From: Ignavibacteria bacterium UBA2333
Lineage (GTDB): Bacteria > Bacteroidota > Ignavibacteria > Kapaibacteriales > Kapaibacteriaceae
Assembly: GCA_002344895.1 (NCBI GenBank)
Contig: DDUR01000029.1
Location: 1 to 21,231 of the forward strand
Direction: 5' to 3'
Length of the DNA stretch: 21,231 nucleotides
The stretch's first letter is position 1. Every line of letters starts with the position of its first letter. The position numbers and the translations under genes were made by a program. Below, piece after piece: positions 14,816 to 21,231 of this stretch. The notes under the pieces were generated by a model, which saw only the letters and a program-made list of their open reading frames with translations, was not told where the DNA came from and did not search any database.

Positions 14816-17326
14816 ATGGAAGGCAACTTTTCAAATCGAGTTCAGGATGTTATTCGGCTGAGCCGCGAAGAAGCACTTCGGCTCGGACACGACTACATCG
14901 GCACGGAACACCTGCTCCTGGGCATCATCCGCGAGGGTGAGGGAATTGGTGTCAAAATCCTCCGGAACCTCGGAGTCGACCTCGGCAAGCTGAAGCGCGC
15001 CGTGGAAGACACCGTCCGCTCCATGAGCGGTCCGCTGACGATAGGCAATATTCCCCTTACGAAGCAGGCCGAGAAGGTGTTAAAAATCACCTATCTCGAA
15101 GCAAAACTGTATAAATCCGACATCATCGGTACGGAGCACCTACTGCTCTCGCTGCTGCGTGACGAGGATAACATTGCGGCGCAGATTCTCACGCAGTTCA
15201 GCGTGAATTATGATGCCGTACGCAAAGAGCTCGACGCATATCTGTCAGGAAAGTCCGGTGCAACCGGTAAACCTGCCGATAAAGGTGGTCGCACAAAGGC
15301 AGCACCAGAACGCGTCAAAACACCAGTCCTCGACAACTTTGGTCGAGATCTCACAAAACTCGCCATTGAGGGTAAACTAGATCCCGTCATTGGTCGAGAT
15401 AAAGAGATTGAACGTGTCGCCCAAGTACTCTCCCGCCGGAAAAAGAACAACCCTGTTCTGATCGGCGAGCCAGGTGTTGGAAAGACAGCGATTGTTGAAG
15501 GACTAGCCCTGAGGATTATTGACCGGAAGGTCTCGAGAGTTCTGTTCGACAAACGGATTGTGACGCTCGACCTCGCGGCACTTGTCGCTGGCACAAAATA
15601 TCGGGGCCAGTTTGAAGAGCGTATGAAGGCCGTGATGAATGAGCTCGAAAAGGCGAAGGATGTTATCCTCTTCATCGATGAGCTCCATACGATTGTTGGT
15701 GCAGGTGGCGCATCAGGCTCACTTGATGCTTCCAACATGTTCAAGCCCGCACTTGCTCGGGGTGACATTCAATGTATTGGCGCAACAACCCTCGATGAAT
15801 ACCGCCAGTTCATTGAAAAGGATGGTGCACTCGACCGTCGGTTCCAGAAAATCGTTGTCGACCCACCGTCAGCTGATGAGGCCATTCAGATTCTCACGAA
15901 CGTCAAAGACCGCTACGAAAAGCATCACGGTGTTCGATATGACGCTGAGTCCGTTCGTGCCTGCGTGATGATGGCAGATCGATACATTACCGACCGTTTC
16001 CTTCCTGACAAGGCTCTTGATGTTATGGACGAGGCAGGTGCTCGTGTGCACCTTGCCCACATCAAGGTACCAAAGGAAGTACTCGATCTAGAGGCAAAGA
16101 TTGAAGACGTGAAGCTTCAGAAGAATCAGGTTGTTAAGAACCAGAATTTTGAAGAGGCTGCTCGTCTTCGTGATCTCGAAAAACAGTATCAGACAGAACT
16201 CGAACGCGCGAAGGAAGACTGGGAAACAAAGTCGTCTGATCAGATTAATGACGTGACGGAAGATGACATTGCCGACGTCATTGCGATGATGACGGGGATT
16301 CCCGTAAACCGTATCGCCGAGAGTGAAAGCGCAAAGCTCCTGAAAATGGGCGATGAGCTTCGGGGACAGGTCATTGGCCAGGATGAAGCAGTTGAGCACC
16401 TTGCCAAGGCAATTCGCCGTGCCCGTGCTGGTCTGAAGGATCCATCCCGGCCAATCGGTTCGTTTATGTTCCTCGGTCCGACGGGTGTCGGTAAAACGGA
16501 GTTGGCAAAAGCGCTCGCTCGCTACATGTTTGAATCGGAGGAAGCTCTTATCCGGATCGACATGAGTGAGTACATGGAGAAGTTCTCCGTTTCACGTCTC
16601 GTTGGTGCTCCTCCAGGATACGTCGGATACGAAGAGGGTGGTCAGCTTACGGAGAAGGTACGTCGCAAGCCATATAGCATCATCCTTCTCGATGAGATTG
16701 AAAAGGCACATCCGGATGTATTTAACATCCTGCTTCAAGTACTTGATGATGGCCAGTTGACGGATGGACTCGGACGTCGTGTCGATTTTAAGAACACGAT
16801 TATCATCATGACGTCGAACGTCGGTATGCGCGATGTCAAGGCCGGCGGTAAGATCGGCTTCGCGACCGATACCGTGGCCGATGACTACGAAAACATGAAG
16901 TCGACAGTTGAAGAGACGCTCAAACGACTCTTTAATCCCGAATTCATCAATCGTATCGACGAGTACATCGTTTTCCGTCCGCTGAAGCGCGAACACATGT
17001 TCCGCATCATTGATCTTCAGCTCAAAAAGCTCCTTAAGCGTCTTGACGAACGCGAGATCACACTCGACATCGCAAAGAACGCCAAGGAATTCCTGGCCGA
17101 CAAGGGATTCGATGAGCGATACGGTGCGCGTCCATTACGTCGTACACTTCAACGGTACGTCGAAGATCCTCTTGCCGAGGAAATGTTAAAGGGCGGATTT
17201 ACGGACGGCTCACACATCAAGGCCAAACTGGATAAGAAGACAAGCCAACTCGTCTTCAGTCTGGCAAAAGCACGTGGTGGTGACTCGGCCGAAGAAGCTG
17301 AGGAACTCGAAACGCACGAAGAGTGA
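14816..17326 (+). CDS. clpC: ATP-dependent Clp protease ATP-binding subunit ClpC
   Basis: ClpC is a Hsp100 AAA+ unfoldase that feeds proteins to ClpP in the cytosol. The 836-aa protein has two Clp-N repeats (GTEHLLLGIIREGEG at 29-43 and GTEHLLLSLLRDEDN at 105-119). The first AAA+ module has Walker A GEPGVGKT (217-224) and Walker B FIDELH (286-291). The UVR-type middle region (about 423-458, with NFEEAARLRDLE) marks ClpC rather than ClpB. The second module has GPTGVGKT (554-561), LLDEIEKAH (624-632) and NPEFINRIDE. The length is typical. It has 152 bases of upstream spacer and so probably its own promoter; I see no CIRCE or convincing CtsR operator there. The two small genes behind it are spaced as an operon. 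Confidence 0.98.
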   Translation: MEGNFSNRVQDVIRLSREEALRLGHDYIGTEHLLLGIIREGEGIGVKILRNLGVDLGKLKRAVEDTVRSMSGPLTIGNIPLTKQAEKVLKITYLEAKLYKSDIIGTEHLLLSLLRDEDNIAAQILTQFSVNYDAVRKELDAYLSGKSGATGKPADKGGRTKAAPERVKTPVLDNFGRDLTKLAIEGKLDPVIGRDKEIERVAQVLSRRKKNNPVLIGEPGVGKTAIVEGLALRIIDRKVSRVLFDKRIVTLDLAALVAGTKYRGQFEERMKAVMNELEKAKDVILFIDELHTIVGAGGASGSLDASNMFKPALARGDIQCIGATTLDEYRQFIEKDGALDRRFQKIVVDPPSADEAIQILTNVKDRYEKHHGVRYDAESVRACVMMADRYITDRFLPDKALDVMDEAGARVHLAHIKVPKEVLDLEAKIEDVKLQKNQVVKNQNFEEAARLRDLEKQYQTELERAKEDWETKSSDQINDVTEDDIADVIAMMTGIPVNRIAESESAKLLKMGDELRGQVIGQDEAVEHLAKAIRRARAGLKDPSRPIGSFMFLGPTGVGKTELAKALARYMFESEEALIRIDMSEYMEKFSVSRLVGAPPGYVGYEEGGQLTEKVRRKPYSIILLDEIEKAHPDVFNILLQVLDDGQLTDGLGRRVDFKNTIIIMTSNVGMRDVKAGGKIGFATDTVADDYENMKSTVEETLKRLFNPEFINRIDEYIVFRPLKREHMFRIIDLQLKKLLKRLDEREITLDIAKNAKEFLADKGFDERYGARPLRRTLQRYVEDPLAEEMLKGGFTDGSHIKAKLDKKTSQLVFSLAKARGGDSAEEAEELETHEE

Positions 17327-17338
17327 TGGAGCTCGATC

Positions 17339-17869
17339 GTGAATCGTATCGACATCCAATTGCTTCTCTACGAAGAGCAGATTAAACACAAATCGGAAAT
17401 CGAATCTCAAATTCGGTTTCCGATTAGTGCTATTGTCCTACTCGTCGCTTCAGTAGCGTATGTCCTGGAAAAAACCTCAGCGATTACGACGATGTTATCT
17501 GTTGGCGCATGGTTTTTCGTTGGTGAAGCAATTCTGTTCCTAGTGTCAGGTCTGGGTATACTAAACACGCTGTACTATCTTTCAAAGGCCTACAATCGCC
17601 ACTTTACTGGCTTTGAGTATGCGTATCTTCCTCTTGCGAGGGATATCTACGAAGATGGAGCAATCAATGAAGAGGGATCCATGGACGAATACTTTGAACA
17701 TCGTTTGGCTGAAGTGTCGACAATCAACGCTCGGATCAACGAGTTTCGTTCAGGTCAACTTCACAAAGCTAAGGTTCGTCTCATCGCAACGATGACCACC
17801 ATCGTAGTGTTTGAGGTTCTCCTGATCGTTGCTTTCATTTTGAAAGGAGTGAATAATGTCGGAGTCTAA
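17339..17869 (+). CDS. Three-helix integral membrane protein of unknown function
   Basis: This 176-aa protein begins at GTG 17339, 12 bases after clpC, with TGGAG 7 bases upstream. The N-terminal 27 residues are polar and helical (LLLYEEQIKHKSEIESQIR). Hydrophobic segments lie at about 28-43, 52-80 and 148-168, with a charged loop of about 65 residues (RDIYEDGAINEEGSMDEYFEHR) between the second and third. I do not recognise a family. The layout of a paired hairpin, a charged domain and a last helix resembles some SLATT-type membrane proteins, but no motif proves it. It lies between clpC and a proline-rich microprotein whose start overlaps its last codons, so all three may be co-expressed. Confidence 0.75.
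   Translation: MNRIDIQLLLYEEQIKHKSEIESQIRFPISAIVLLVASVAYVLEKTSAITTMLSVGAWFFVGEAILFLVSGLGILNTLYYLSKAYNRHFTGFEYAYLPLARDIYEDGAINEEGSMDEYFEHRLAEVSTINARINEFRSGQLHKAKVRLIATMTTIVVFEVLLIVAFILKGVNNVGV
17843..17849 (+). promoter_or_regulatory. Strong Shine-Dalgarno site for a 38-aa microprotein
   Basis: AAAGGAG ends 6 bases before ATG 17856, near-ideal spacing. It lies inside the coding end of the upstream membrane-protein gene, so ribosomes finishing that gene could reinitiate. It is the main evidence that the short downstream frame is translated. Confidence 0.8.
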
Positions 17870-17972
17870 AAAAAAGCCACCGCGACCAAGGCCGCCAGGC
17901 CCCCCTATCAGACTCATCAAGGAAGGGGAAGCGCCTCCGCCACCGAAACCGCGACCTGTTGTGAAGAAGTGA
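17856..17972 (+). CDS. Proline/lysine/arginine-rich microprotein, 38 aa
   Basis: A short frame of 38 codons plus TGA overlaps the 3' end of the membrane-protein gene by 14 bases in another frame. The product is strongly basic and proline-rich: it opens MSESKKKPPRPRPPGPP, has a middle IRLIKEGEA, and closes with PPPPKPRPVVKK. No signal peptide or membrane helix is present. The two polyproline clusters would need EF-P for efficient translation and resemble ligands for proline-binding domains. Support comes from the Shine-Dalgarno site at 17843-17849 and from the terminator that follows 18 bases after its stop. I know of no family for it. It could bind the ClpC system, the membrane protein or nucleic acid; none of these is shown. 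Confidence 0.65.
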   Translation: MSESKKKPPRPRPPGPPIRLIKEGEAPPPPKPRPVVKK

Positions 17973-17990
17973 ACTATACGCAACACAACA

Positions 17991-18031
17991 ACGCCCGACC
18001 GGTATGGCAACCGGTCGGGCGTATTCTTTTT
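17991..18031 (+). terminator. Rho-independent terminator after the clpC operon
   Basis: ACGCCCGACCGGT (17991-18003) pairs perfectly with ACCGGTCGGGCGT (18010-18022) around a 6-base loop, followed by ATTCTTTTT. The 13-bp GC-rich stem and T-run are a textbook plus-strand terminator. It ends the clpC, membrane protein and microprotein transcript. Confidence 0.93.
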
Positions 18032-18045
18032 GACGGCGTCTCTAT

Positions 18046-18071
18046 CAATCCTTTGTCGCAATCCTTTGTCG
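18046..18071. repeat. Head-to-tail duplication of a 13-bp unit
   Basis: CAATCCTTTGTCG is present twice without spacer at 18046-18058 and 18059-18071. It lies in the convergent gap between the clpC-operon terminator and the 3' end of the vWA gene. It is probably a slippage duplication, and no function is evident. The rest of the 17973-18118 gap holds only the terminator. Confidence 0.8.
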
Positions 18072-18118
18072 TACCCAACTGTCTCAACGTTTATTGTTGA
18101 GGAAGGGGCAAAAGGGGC

Positions 18119-19228
18119 TTACAAGACAAACGACCTGTCGGCGGCGAACTTGCGAATAGCCGTCATCATAACCTTGTCAATTGTCGTCGTTTCATCTTTT
18201 GAAAGTTTACGTTCCTCAGCAGCGACAAATGCATTGCGTTGCTGAGATAGCGTTTCGATCTGTGCCTGAAGTTTCTTTCGCTGCGACGCCAACTCCTTGA
18301 TCTTCGCCTCTCGATCCTTTACGGAGAGACTTTTGAGCTCACTCGGAAGTTCTTGTTCGGGTACACTCAACGCTGCAACAGGGCTCTCGGCATGCAGGTC
18401 CACAATATCCCAGTCGCTATTTTTATAGTGTTGTGTGGATTTAGCTTTGGCACGTTGTGCCATCACGGCGAGACCCTTTCCAGATGCGTTTGCATCTTGA
18501 GCAACCTGACGTTGTTTTTTTGTTGCTCCAAGATTACCATAACCAACGTACGTGTTGTTGAGCTCCGTATTGAGTCTCGACAGTGTTGTGTCGTACGGCG
18601 TTGTAATGTGGTGAACGGGCTTATCCGTGTTCACCGCGAAGTATGCACCACCTGCACAAAACGCAGCTGATTGCCAACCTTCGGATTTTCCTGATGCGTC
18701 ACTGCCACAGTAGAGTGTCGTGATCGTTATATCCTTGGCGTTTGCCGCCTTACACGCCTCTGCAGGAGTGATCTTCCCTTGTGCAAAGGGCTCATTGCCG
18801 GCAATGACGATGAGTCGTAGATCCGTCTTTTGTGTGCTCCAGGCAAGGTCTTGAACGCTGCGGACGATAACCGTCGGACAATACTCATCACCACCGTTGG
18901 TTTTGAGTTCAAAAAGGCGTTCTGAAACAAGGTCGAGGTCCGTAGTAAACGCACACACCTGGCGCAAAAAACCGGTGTTGGCCGCCAGCATGGTGTTTCC
19001 GTATTCATACAGACCAATCTCTAACGTTGCCTGCTGTCCATTCTTTGTGGCAGTTGAGAGACCGTCGACAATCTTCCATAATTGCGTGCGAGCCTGATCA
19101 ATGAGGCCATCCATGGAGTTGCTTGTATCGAGAAGAAGGGCAATCTGGACCTTGTCCTTAGCGGGGGAGGCTGAGAGAGGCTGGAGGACGATGATGAGGG
19201 CGCAAGCCCAAAGCAGGAGTTTTCGCAT
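18119..19228 (-). CDS. Exported von Willebrand factor A domain protein with C-terminal coiled coil
   Basis: From ATG 19228 the protein is 369 aa. GGAG 6 bases upstream decides this start; the open frame to 19528 runs across the divergent gene. Residues 1-20 form a signal peptide (MRKLLLWACALIIVLQPLSA). The vWA domain starts at 27 with the metal-binding MIDAS motif LLLDTSNSM (D34, S36, S38). LKTNGGDEYCP (108-118) gives the MIDAS Thr region, and LRLIVIAGNEPF is the characteristic strand of a subgroup in which the usual DG is replaced by AGNEPF. The last about 90 residues form a Lys/Glu/Gln-rich coiled coil (VKDREAKIKELASQRKKLQAQ). It is probably periplasmic and binds a partner protein through its metal site. 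It stands alone, divergent from the lipoprotein gene. Confidence 0.88.
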   Translation of the reverse strand: MRKLLLWACALIIVLQPLSASPAKDKVQIALLLDTSNSMDGLIDQARTQLWKIVDGLSTATKNGQQATLEIGLYEYGNTMLAANTGFLRQVCAFTTDLDLVSERLFELKTNGGDEYCPTVIVRSVQDLAWSTQKTDLRLIVIAGNEPFAQGKITPAEACKAANAKDITITTLYCGSDASGKSEGWQSAAFCAGGAYFAVNTDKPVHHITTPYDTTLSRLNTELNNTYVGYGNLGATKKQRQVAQDANASGKGLAVMAQRAKAKSTQHYKNSDWDIVDLHAESPVAALSVPEQELPSELKSLSVKDREAKIKELASQRKKLQAQIETLSQQRNAFVAAEERKLSKDETTTIDKVMMTAIRKFAADRSFVL

Positions 19229-19343
19229 GATGTTCTCCGGGTGATCGTGAAGTGAACGGCACTTGGAGACTGGACATATCATGGCGGTTACATTTCGTTT
19301 CCTACATTCGTTCGAGTGGATTTGTGATGTAACAAACCATTTT

Positions 19344-19358
19344 GTGTCTAGCAGACAC
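19344..19358. promoter_or_regulatory. Short perfect inverted repeat upstream of the lipoprotein gene
   Basis: GTGTCT (19344-19349) and AGACAC (19353-19358) are perfect inverted arms around AGC, 27 bases before the ATG at 19386. In the 157-base divergent region this is the only clear symmetry. It could be an operator or a small 5'-UTR hairpin. With 6-bp arms it may also be chance. Confidence 0.3.
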
Positions 19359-19385
19359 GTGCCATTCAGGATCTGTGAGTTCACT

Positions 19386-20366
19386 ATGAACCGAATTGTC
19401 ATCCTACTCCTTGTTGCTGTTACACTCATTGCAGCAACGTGTAATGATGGGTCCCCGTCAAATCCTTCACCAGCACCACAAGTTGGTGCAGTTGTTCGTG
19501 GCACAGGTGAGCAGGTTCCAGATTCCATAACATTGAACTGGGGAGAGGGTGAGCTCTTTGTTCAAGGTGGAATTACTCGAATACGACTCGGGAACGACAT
19601 AGACTGGTCTGACATACAATCAGATCCTTTTTGCGAGATAACCTTGATTGGGTCGGGTATCGGTGTTTACGCAACAGGTGGTCTGAAATCGGCCTCGGTT
19701 CGGATTGTTCGTAACGACACTGCCTGGTTGTCTCAAGATGTGACAATTCTCGTCACTCGGTTTGACGCACCTGGAGGTTACATAACGGGCAGCATCACTG
19801 GTAGGATGACATATCAAACAGTGGACGGTGACTCACTGGTTTGGACAATCACAGATGGGTCATTTTCCGTGCGGCGTCGACCTGACAACAATGCCAATTT
19901 TAACGAAGTGCAAGTTTTTGAGTTTGATGCAAAGGGTAGTGGCTTGCAAGGACGTTTTACTGCAGAGGATGATCTTGTTGTTGGCGGGCTTACGCTACAA
20001 TTCGAGCCATCCGAGCCATTACATAGAATGGTGTCAGCTTCCGGGCACGTGGGCCGGGCTTCAAGATCATATCGAATAATCGCGTCCTTTGTTCTCGAGA
20101 AGAATAGCTCCATCTGGAAAACCGGAAGTACTCCATGGAGTCCTTCATCGAATTCGGAACTGCCAAGTGTGCGGTTCTTCCTTACGGATACAACGACACA
20201 GCAGTTGTGGATGTTAGAGTCTGTTTCTGGTACCACCACGATTACGATGGTAGACATGAACAGACGGCGAATGGAAGGAACATTTGAGGGGACGCTAGTG
20301 AATGTTGCCACGGAAGAGACTGTAATCGTTACGAATGGAAGATTTGCAGGACCCATCATAGACTGA
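19386..20366 (+). CDS. Putative lipoprotein of unknown function, 326 aa
   Basis: The start ATG 19386 is preferred over 19263 because it opens directly with a signal peptide, MNRIVILLLVAVTLIAATC. C19 is then followed by the polar, proline-rich NDGSPSNPSPAP, as in lipoproteins. The Thr before Cys makes the lipobox imperfect, so plain Sec export is an alternative. The mature part is predicted mostly beta-strand, with many Thr, Ser and Gly (IRLGNDIDW, GYITGSITGRMTY, VDMNRRRMEGTFEGTL). Two similar stretches, GSITGRMTYQTVDGD and MEGTFEGTLVNVATEE, suggest a repeated beta-barrel or lipocalin-like meander. I do not recognise a family. It ends 18 bases before the uracil-DNA glycosylase gene, so they may share a transcript. 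Confidence 0.75.
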   Translation: MNRIVILLLVAVTLIAATCNDGSPSNPSPAPQVGAVVRGTGEQVPDSITLNWGEGELFVQGGITRIRLGNDIDWSDIQSDPFCEITLIGSGIGVYATGGLKSASVRIVRNDTAWLSQDVTILVTRFDAPGGYITGSITGRMTYQTVDGDSLVWTITDGSFSVRRRPDNNANFNEVQVFEFDAKGSGLQGRFTAEDDLVVGGLTLQFEPSEPLHRMVSASGHVGRASRSYRIIASFVLEKNSSIWKTGSTPWSPSSNSELPSVRFFLTDTTTQQLWMLESVSGTTTITMVDMNRRRMEGTFEGTLVNVATEETVIVTNGRFAGPIID

Positions 20367-20384
20367 CGTCGTTATCTTCGTGGA

Positions 20385-21140
20385 ATGCCGTCCACCCACG
20401 AAGACATCGTCAACTATCTACGTCAACAGCGAGAAGTGTTTGGTCAACGCCTCTATGTCGATACCATCGACGTAGAGGCGTTCGACGTTCCGTGGACGCA
20501 AGAGGCGGACATTGATAGTGCTCCGTCGGTCGGTACCCTCATTCAGGAAACACCCATGGTAGTCTCGGACGACGGTTGGAAAGAAGGAATGTCTCTCGAA
20601 GAGTATGGCCAGGCAATTTCATCCTGCCTAAAGTGCCCTCTTGGCCATAGTCGTACAAGGTTTGTGTTTGGCTCTGGAAATCCTAATGCCGACGTACTGG
20701 TGATTGGTGAAGCACCAGGTGCAGATGAGGATGAAGCTGGACTTCCGTTTGTTGGAAGGGCTGGTCAACTGCTCACCAAGATTCTGGAATCTGTTAACTT
20801 TTCTCGAGATGAAGTATACATCTGCAACATCCTGAAGTGCCGTCCACCGAACAACCGTAAACCGCTTGTTTCCGAGACCGATCAATGTGAGCCATATCTG
20901 AAACGCCAGATCGACCTCGTACAACCGCGATACATTTTGTGCCTTGGCCTCACGGCAGCGTCAACGTTGTTACGCACAAAGCAGGCAATGAAGGACCTCC
21001 GTGGTCAAACGCTGACGTATGAAGGTATACCGACGGTTGTTACGTATCATCCGGCAGCCTTACTTCGGAATCCTGAATGGAAACGAGATACATGGGAAGA
21101 CATGAAACGTCTTAGAGCACTTGTTGACGCCCACCCTTAA
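20385..21140 (+). CDS. Family-4 uracil-DNA glycosylase with [4Fe-4S] cluster
   Basis: The enzyme removes uracil from DNA as the first step of base-excision repair. In the 251-aa protein the cluster cysteines are C81 and C84 (SSCLKCPL), C152 (LKCRPP) and C168 (DQCEP). The 16-residue spacing of the last pair is typical of the family. GEAPGADEDEAGLPFVGRAGQLL (positions 108-130) holds the catalytic and uracil-binding GEAPG, and TYHPAALLRNP (220-230) is the DNA-binding HPA loop. The N-terminal about 70 residues form an acidic extension before the enzyme domain, which is common in Bacteroidota homologues. The start ATG 20385 follows the lipoprotein stop by 18 bases. The identification is secure; there is no agreed gene symbol I would insist on. 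Confidence 0.95.
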   Translation: MPSTHEDIVNYLRQQREVFGQRLYVDTIDVEAFDVPWTQEADIDSAPSVGTLIQETPMVVSDDGWKEGMSLEEYGQAISSCLKCPLGHSRTRFVFGSGNPNADVLVIGEAPGADEDEAGLPFVGRAGQLLTKILESVNFSRDEVYICNILKCRPPNNRKPLVSETDQCEPYLKRQIDLVQPRYILCLGLTAASTLLRTKQAMKDLRGQTLTYEGIPTVVTYHPAALLRNPEWKRDTWEDMKRLRALVDAHP

Positions 21141-21231
21141 CCCCATCTGTCTCCCCACCGGCCTCCCCATCTGTCTCCCCACCAGCCTCCCCATCTGTCT
21201 CCCCACCAGCCTCCCCATCTGCCTCCCCACC
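21112..21231 (-). CDS. Possible 3' end of a truncated protein with GGETDGEA octapeptide repeats
   Basis: On the minus strand one frame is open from the right contig edge through the whole repeat. It reads (GGETDGEA) nearly four times, then GGETDGVKGGRQQVL and TAA at 21114-21112. The tail is acidic and glycine-rich, as in linkers or surface proteins. It would overlap the 3' end of the uracil-DNA glycosylase gene by 29 bases, tail to tail. Other frames of the repeat are also open, since a 24-base unit without a stop stays open, and GGG glycine codons look unusual for this genome. Coding status is therefore uncertain and needs the neighbouring contig. Confidence 0.3.
   Translation of the reverse strand, partial: GGEADGEAGGETDGEAGGETDGEAGGETDGVKGGRQQVL
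21141..21231. repeat. 24-bp tandem repeat, 3.8 copies, cut by the contig end
   Basis: Units start at 21141, 21165, 21189 and 21213. Each unit is two related 12-mers, CCCCATCTGTCT then CCCCACCAGCCT, which agree at 9 of 12 positions. The copies differ at single sites: G for A at position 20 in unit 1 (ACCGGCCT), and C for T at position 10 in unit 4. The plus strand is nearly all C and T. The minus strand carries GGGG every 12 bases. The array begins directly after the stop codon of the uracil-DNA glycosylase gene and probably caused the assembly to stop. Confidence 0.95.

Noticed and set aside
15208..15768. 186-codon open frame on the minus strand inside clpC
   Set aside because: It lies wholly opposite highly conserved ClpC coding sequence; composition follows the sense codons and no domain is visible.
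17860..17875. Frameshift at the run of eight A joining the membrane protein to the microprotein
   Set aside because: The microprotein has its own start and strong ribosome site, and no stimulatory structure is seen, so fusion is not needed.
19814..20359. 181-codon minus-strand frame opposite the lipoprotein gene
   Set aside because: No start signal or domain; the plus strand has a signal peptide and operon-like spacing to the next gene.
21141..21231. CRISPR array at the right end
   Set aside because: The units are contiguous 24-mers without unique spacers, so this is a plain tandem repeat.

Overview
The window looks like one complete short-read contig from a Gram-negative, diderm bacterium of the Bacteroidota/Chlorobiota (FCB) group. 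An uncultured lineage such as Kapabacteria is my best guess; there is no rRNA in the window to prove it. The clues are two large secreted S8 proteases with the beta-sandwich C-terminal tail typical of type IX secretion (T9SS) cargo, several OmpA-like periplasmic proteins, a beta-barrel outer-membrane protein ending in Phe, and a mix of weak and good Shine-Dalgarno sites. Both contig ends are technical or repetitive. Bases 1-13 match the 3' end of the Illumina adapter, and the last 91 bases are a 24-bp tandem repeat.

Layout. (1) 15-2299, plus strand: the 3' part of a double OmpA-like domain protein, then a class-V PLP aminotransferase of the isopenicillin-N-epimerase type. A perfect 18-bp-stem bidirectional terminator follows at 2325-2365. 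(2) 7217-2369, minus strand: a compact housekeeping run of dnaX, a bcp peroxiredoxin, tatD, upp and a 78-aa unknown. In this contig tatD is continuous in frame with a signal peptide and an outer-membrane beta-barrel. (3) 7263-14663, plus strand: two tandem paralogous S8 proteases joined by an ATGA overlap, an enoyl-CoA hydratase/isomerase, and a secreted CarboxypepD_reg/OmpA-like protein joined by a GTGA overlap. (4) 14816-17972, plus strand: clpC, a three-helix membrane protein and a 38-aa Pro/Lys-rich microprotein, ending in a strong terminator. (5) 19228-18119, minus strand: an exported von Willebrand A protein, divergent from a putative lipoprotein and a family-4 uracil-DNA glycosylase (19386-21140). 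(6) The right edge is the 24-bp repeat, which also reads as the acidic tail of a truncated minus-strand protein.

How the genes fit together. The minus-strand run combines DNA replication and repair (DnaX, TatD), peroxide defence (Bcp) and pyrimidine salvage (Upp). Tight overlaps suggest translational coupling across bcp, tatD and upp. The secreted proteases and OmpA-like proteins belong to the cell envelope and secretion. The most unusual points are the TatD/beta-barrel junction, where the conserved TatD tail doubles as a signal peptide, the overlooked proline-rich microprotein behind clpC, and the octapeptide repeat at the right end. I found no tRNA, rRNA, CRISPR array, insertion sequence or phage gene.
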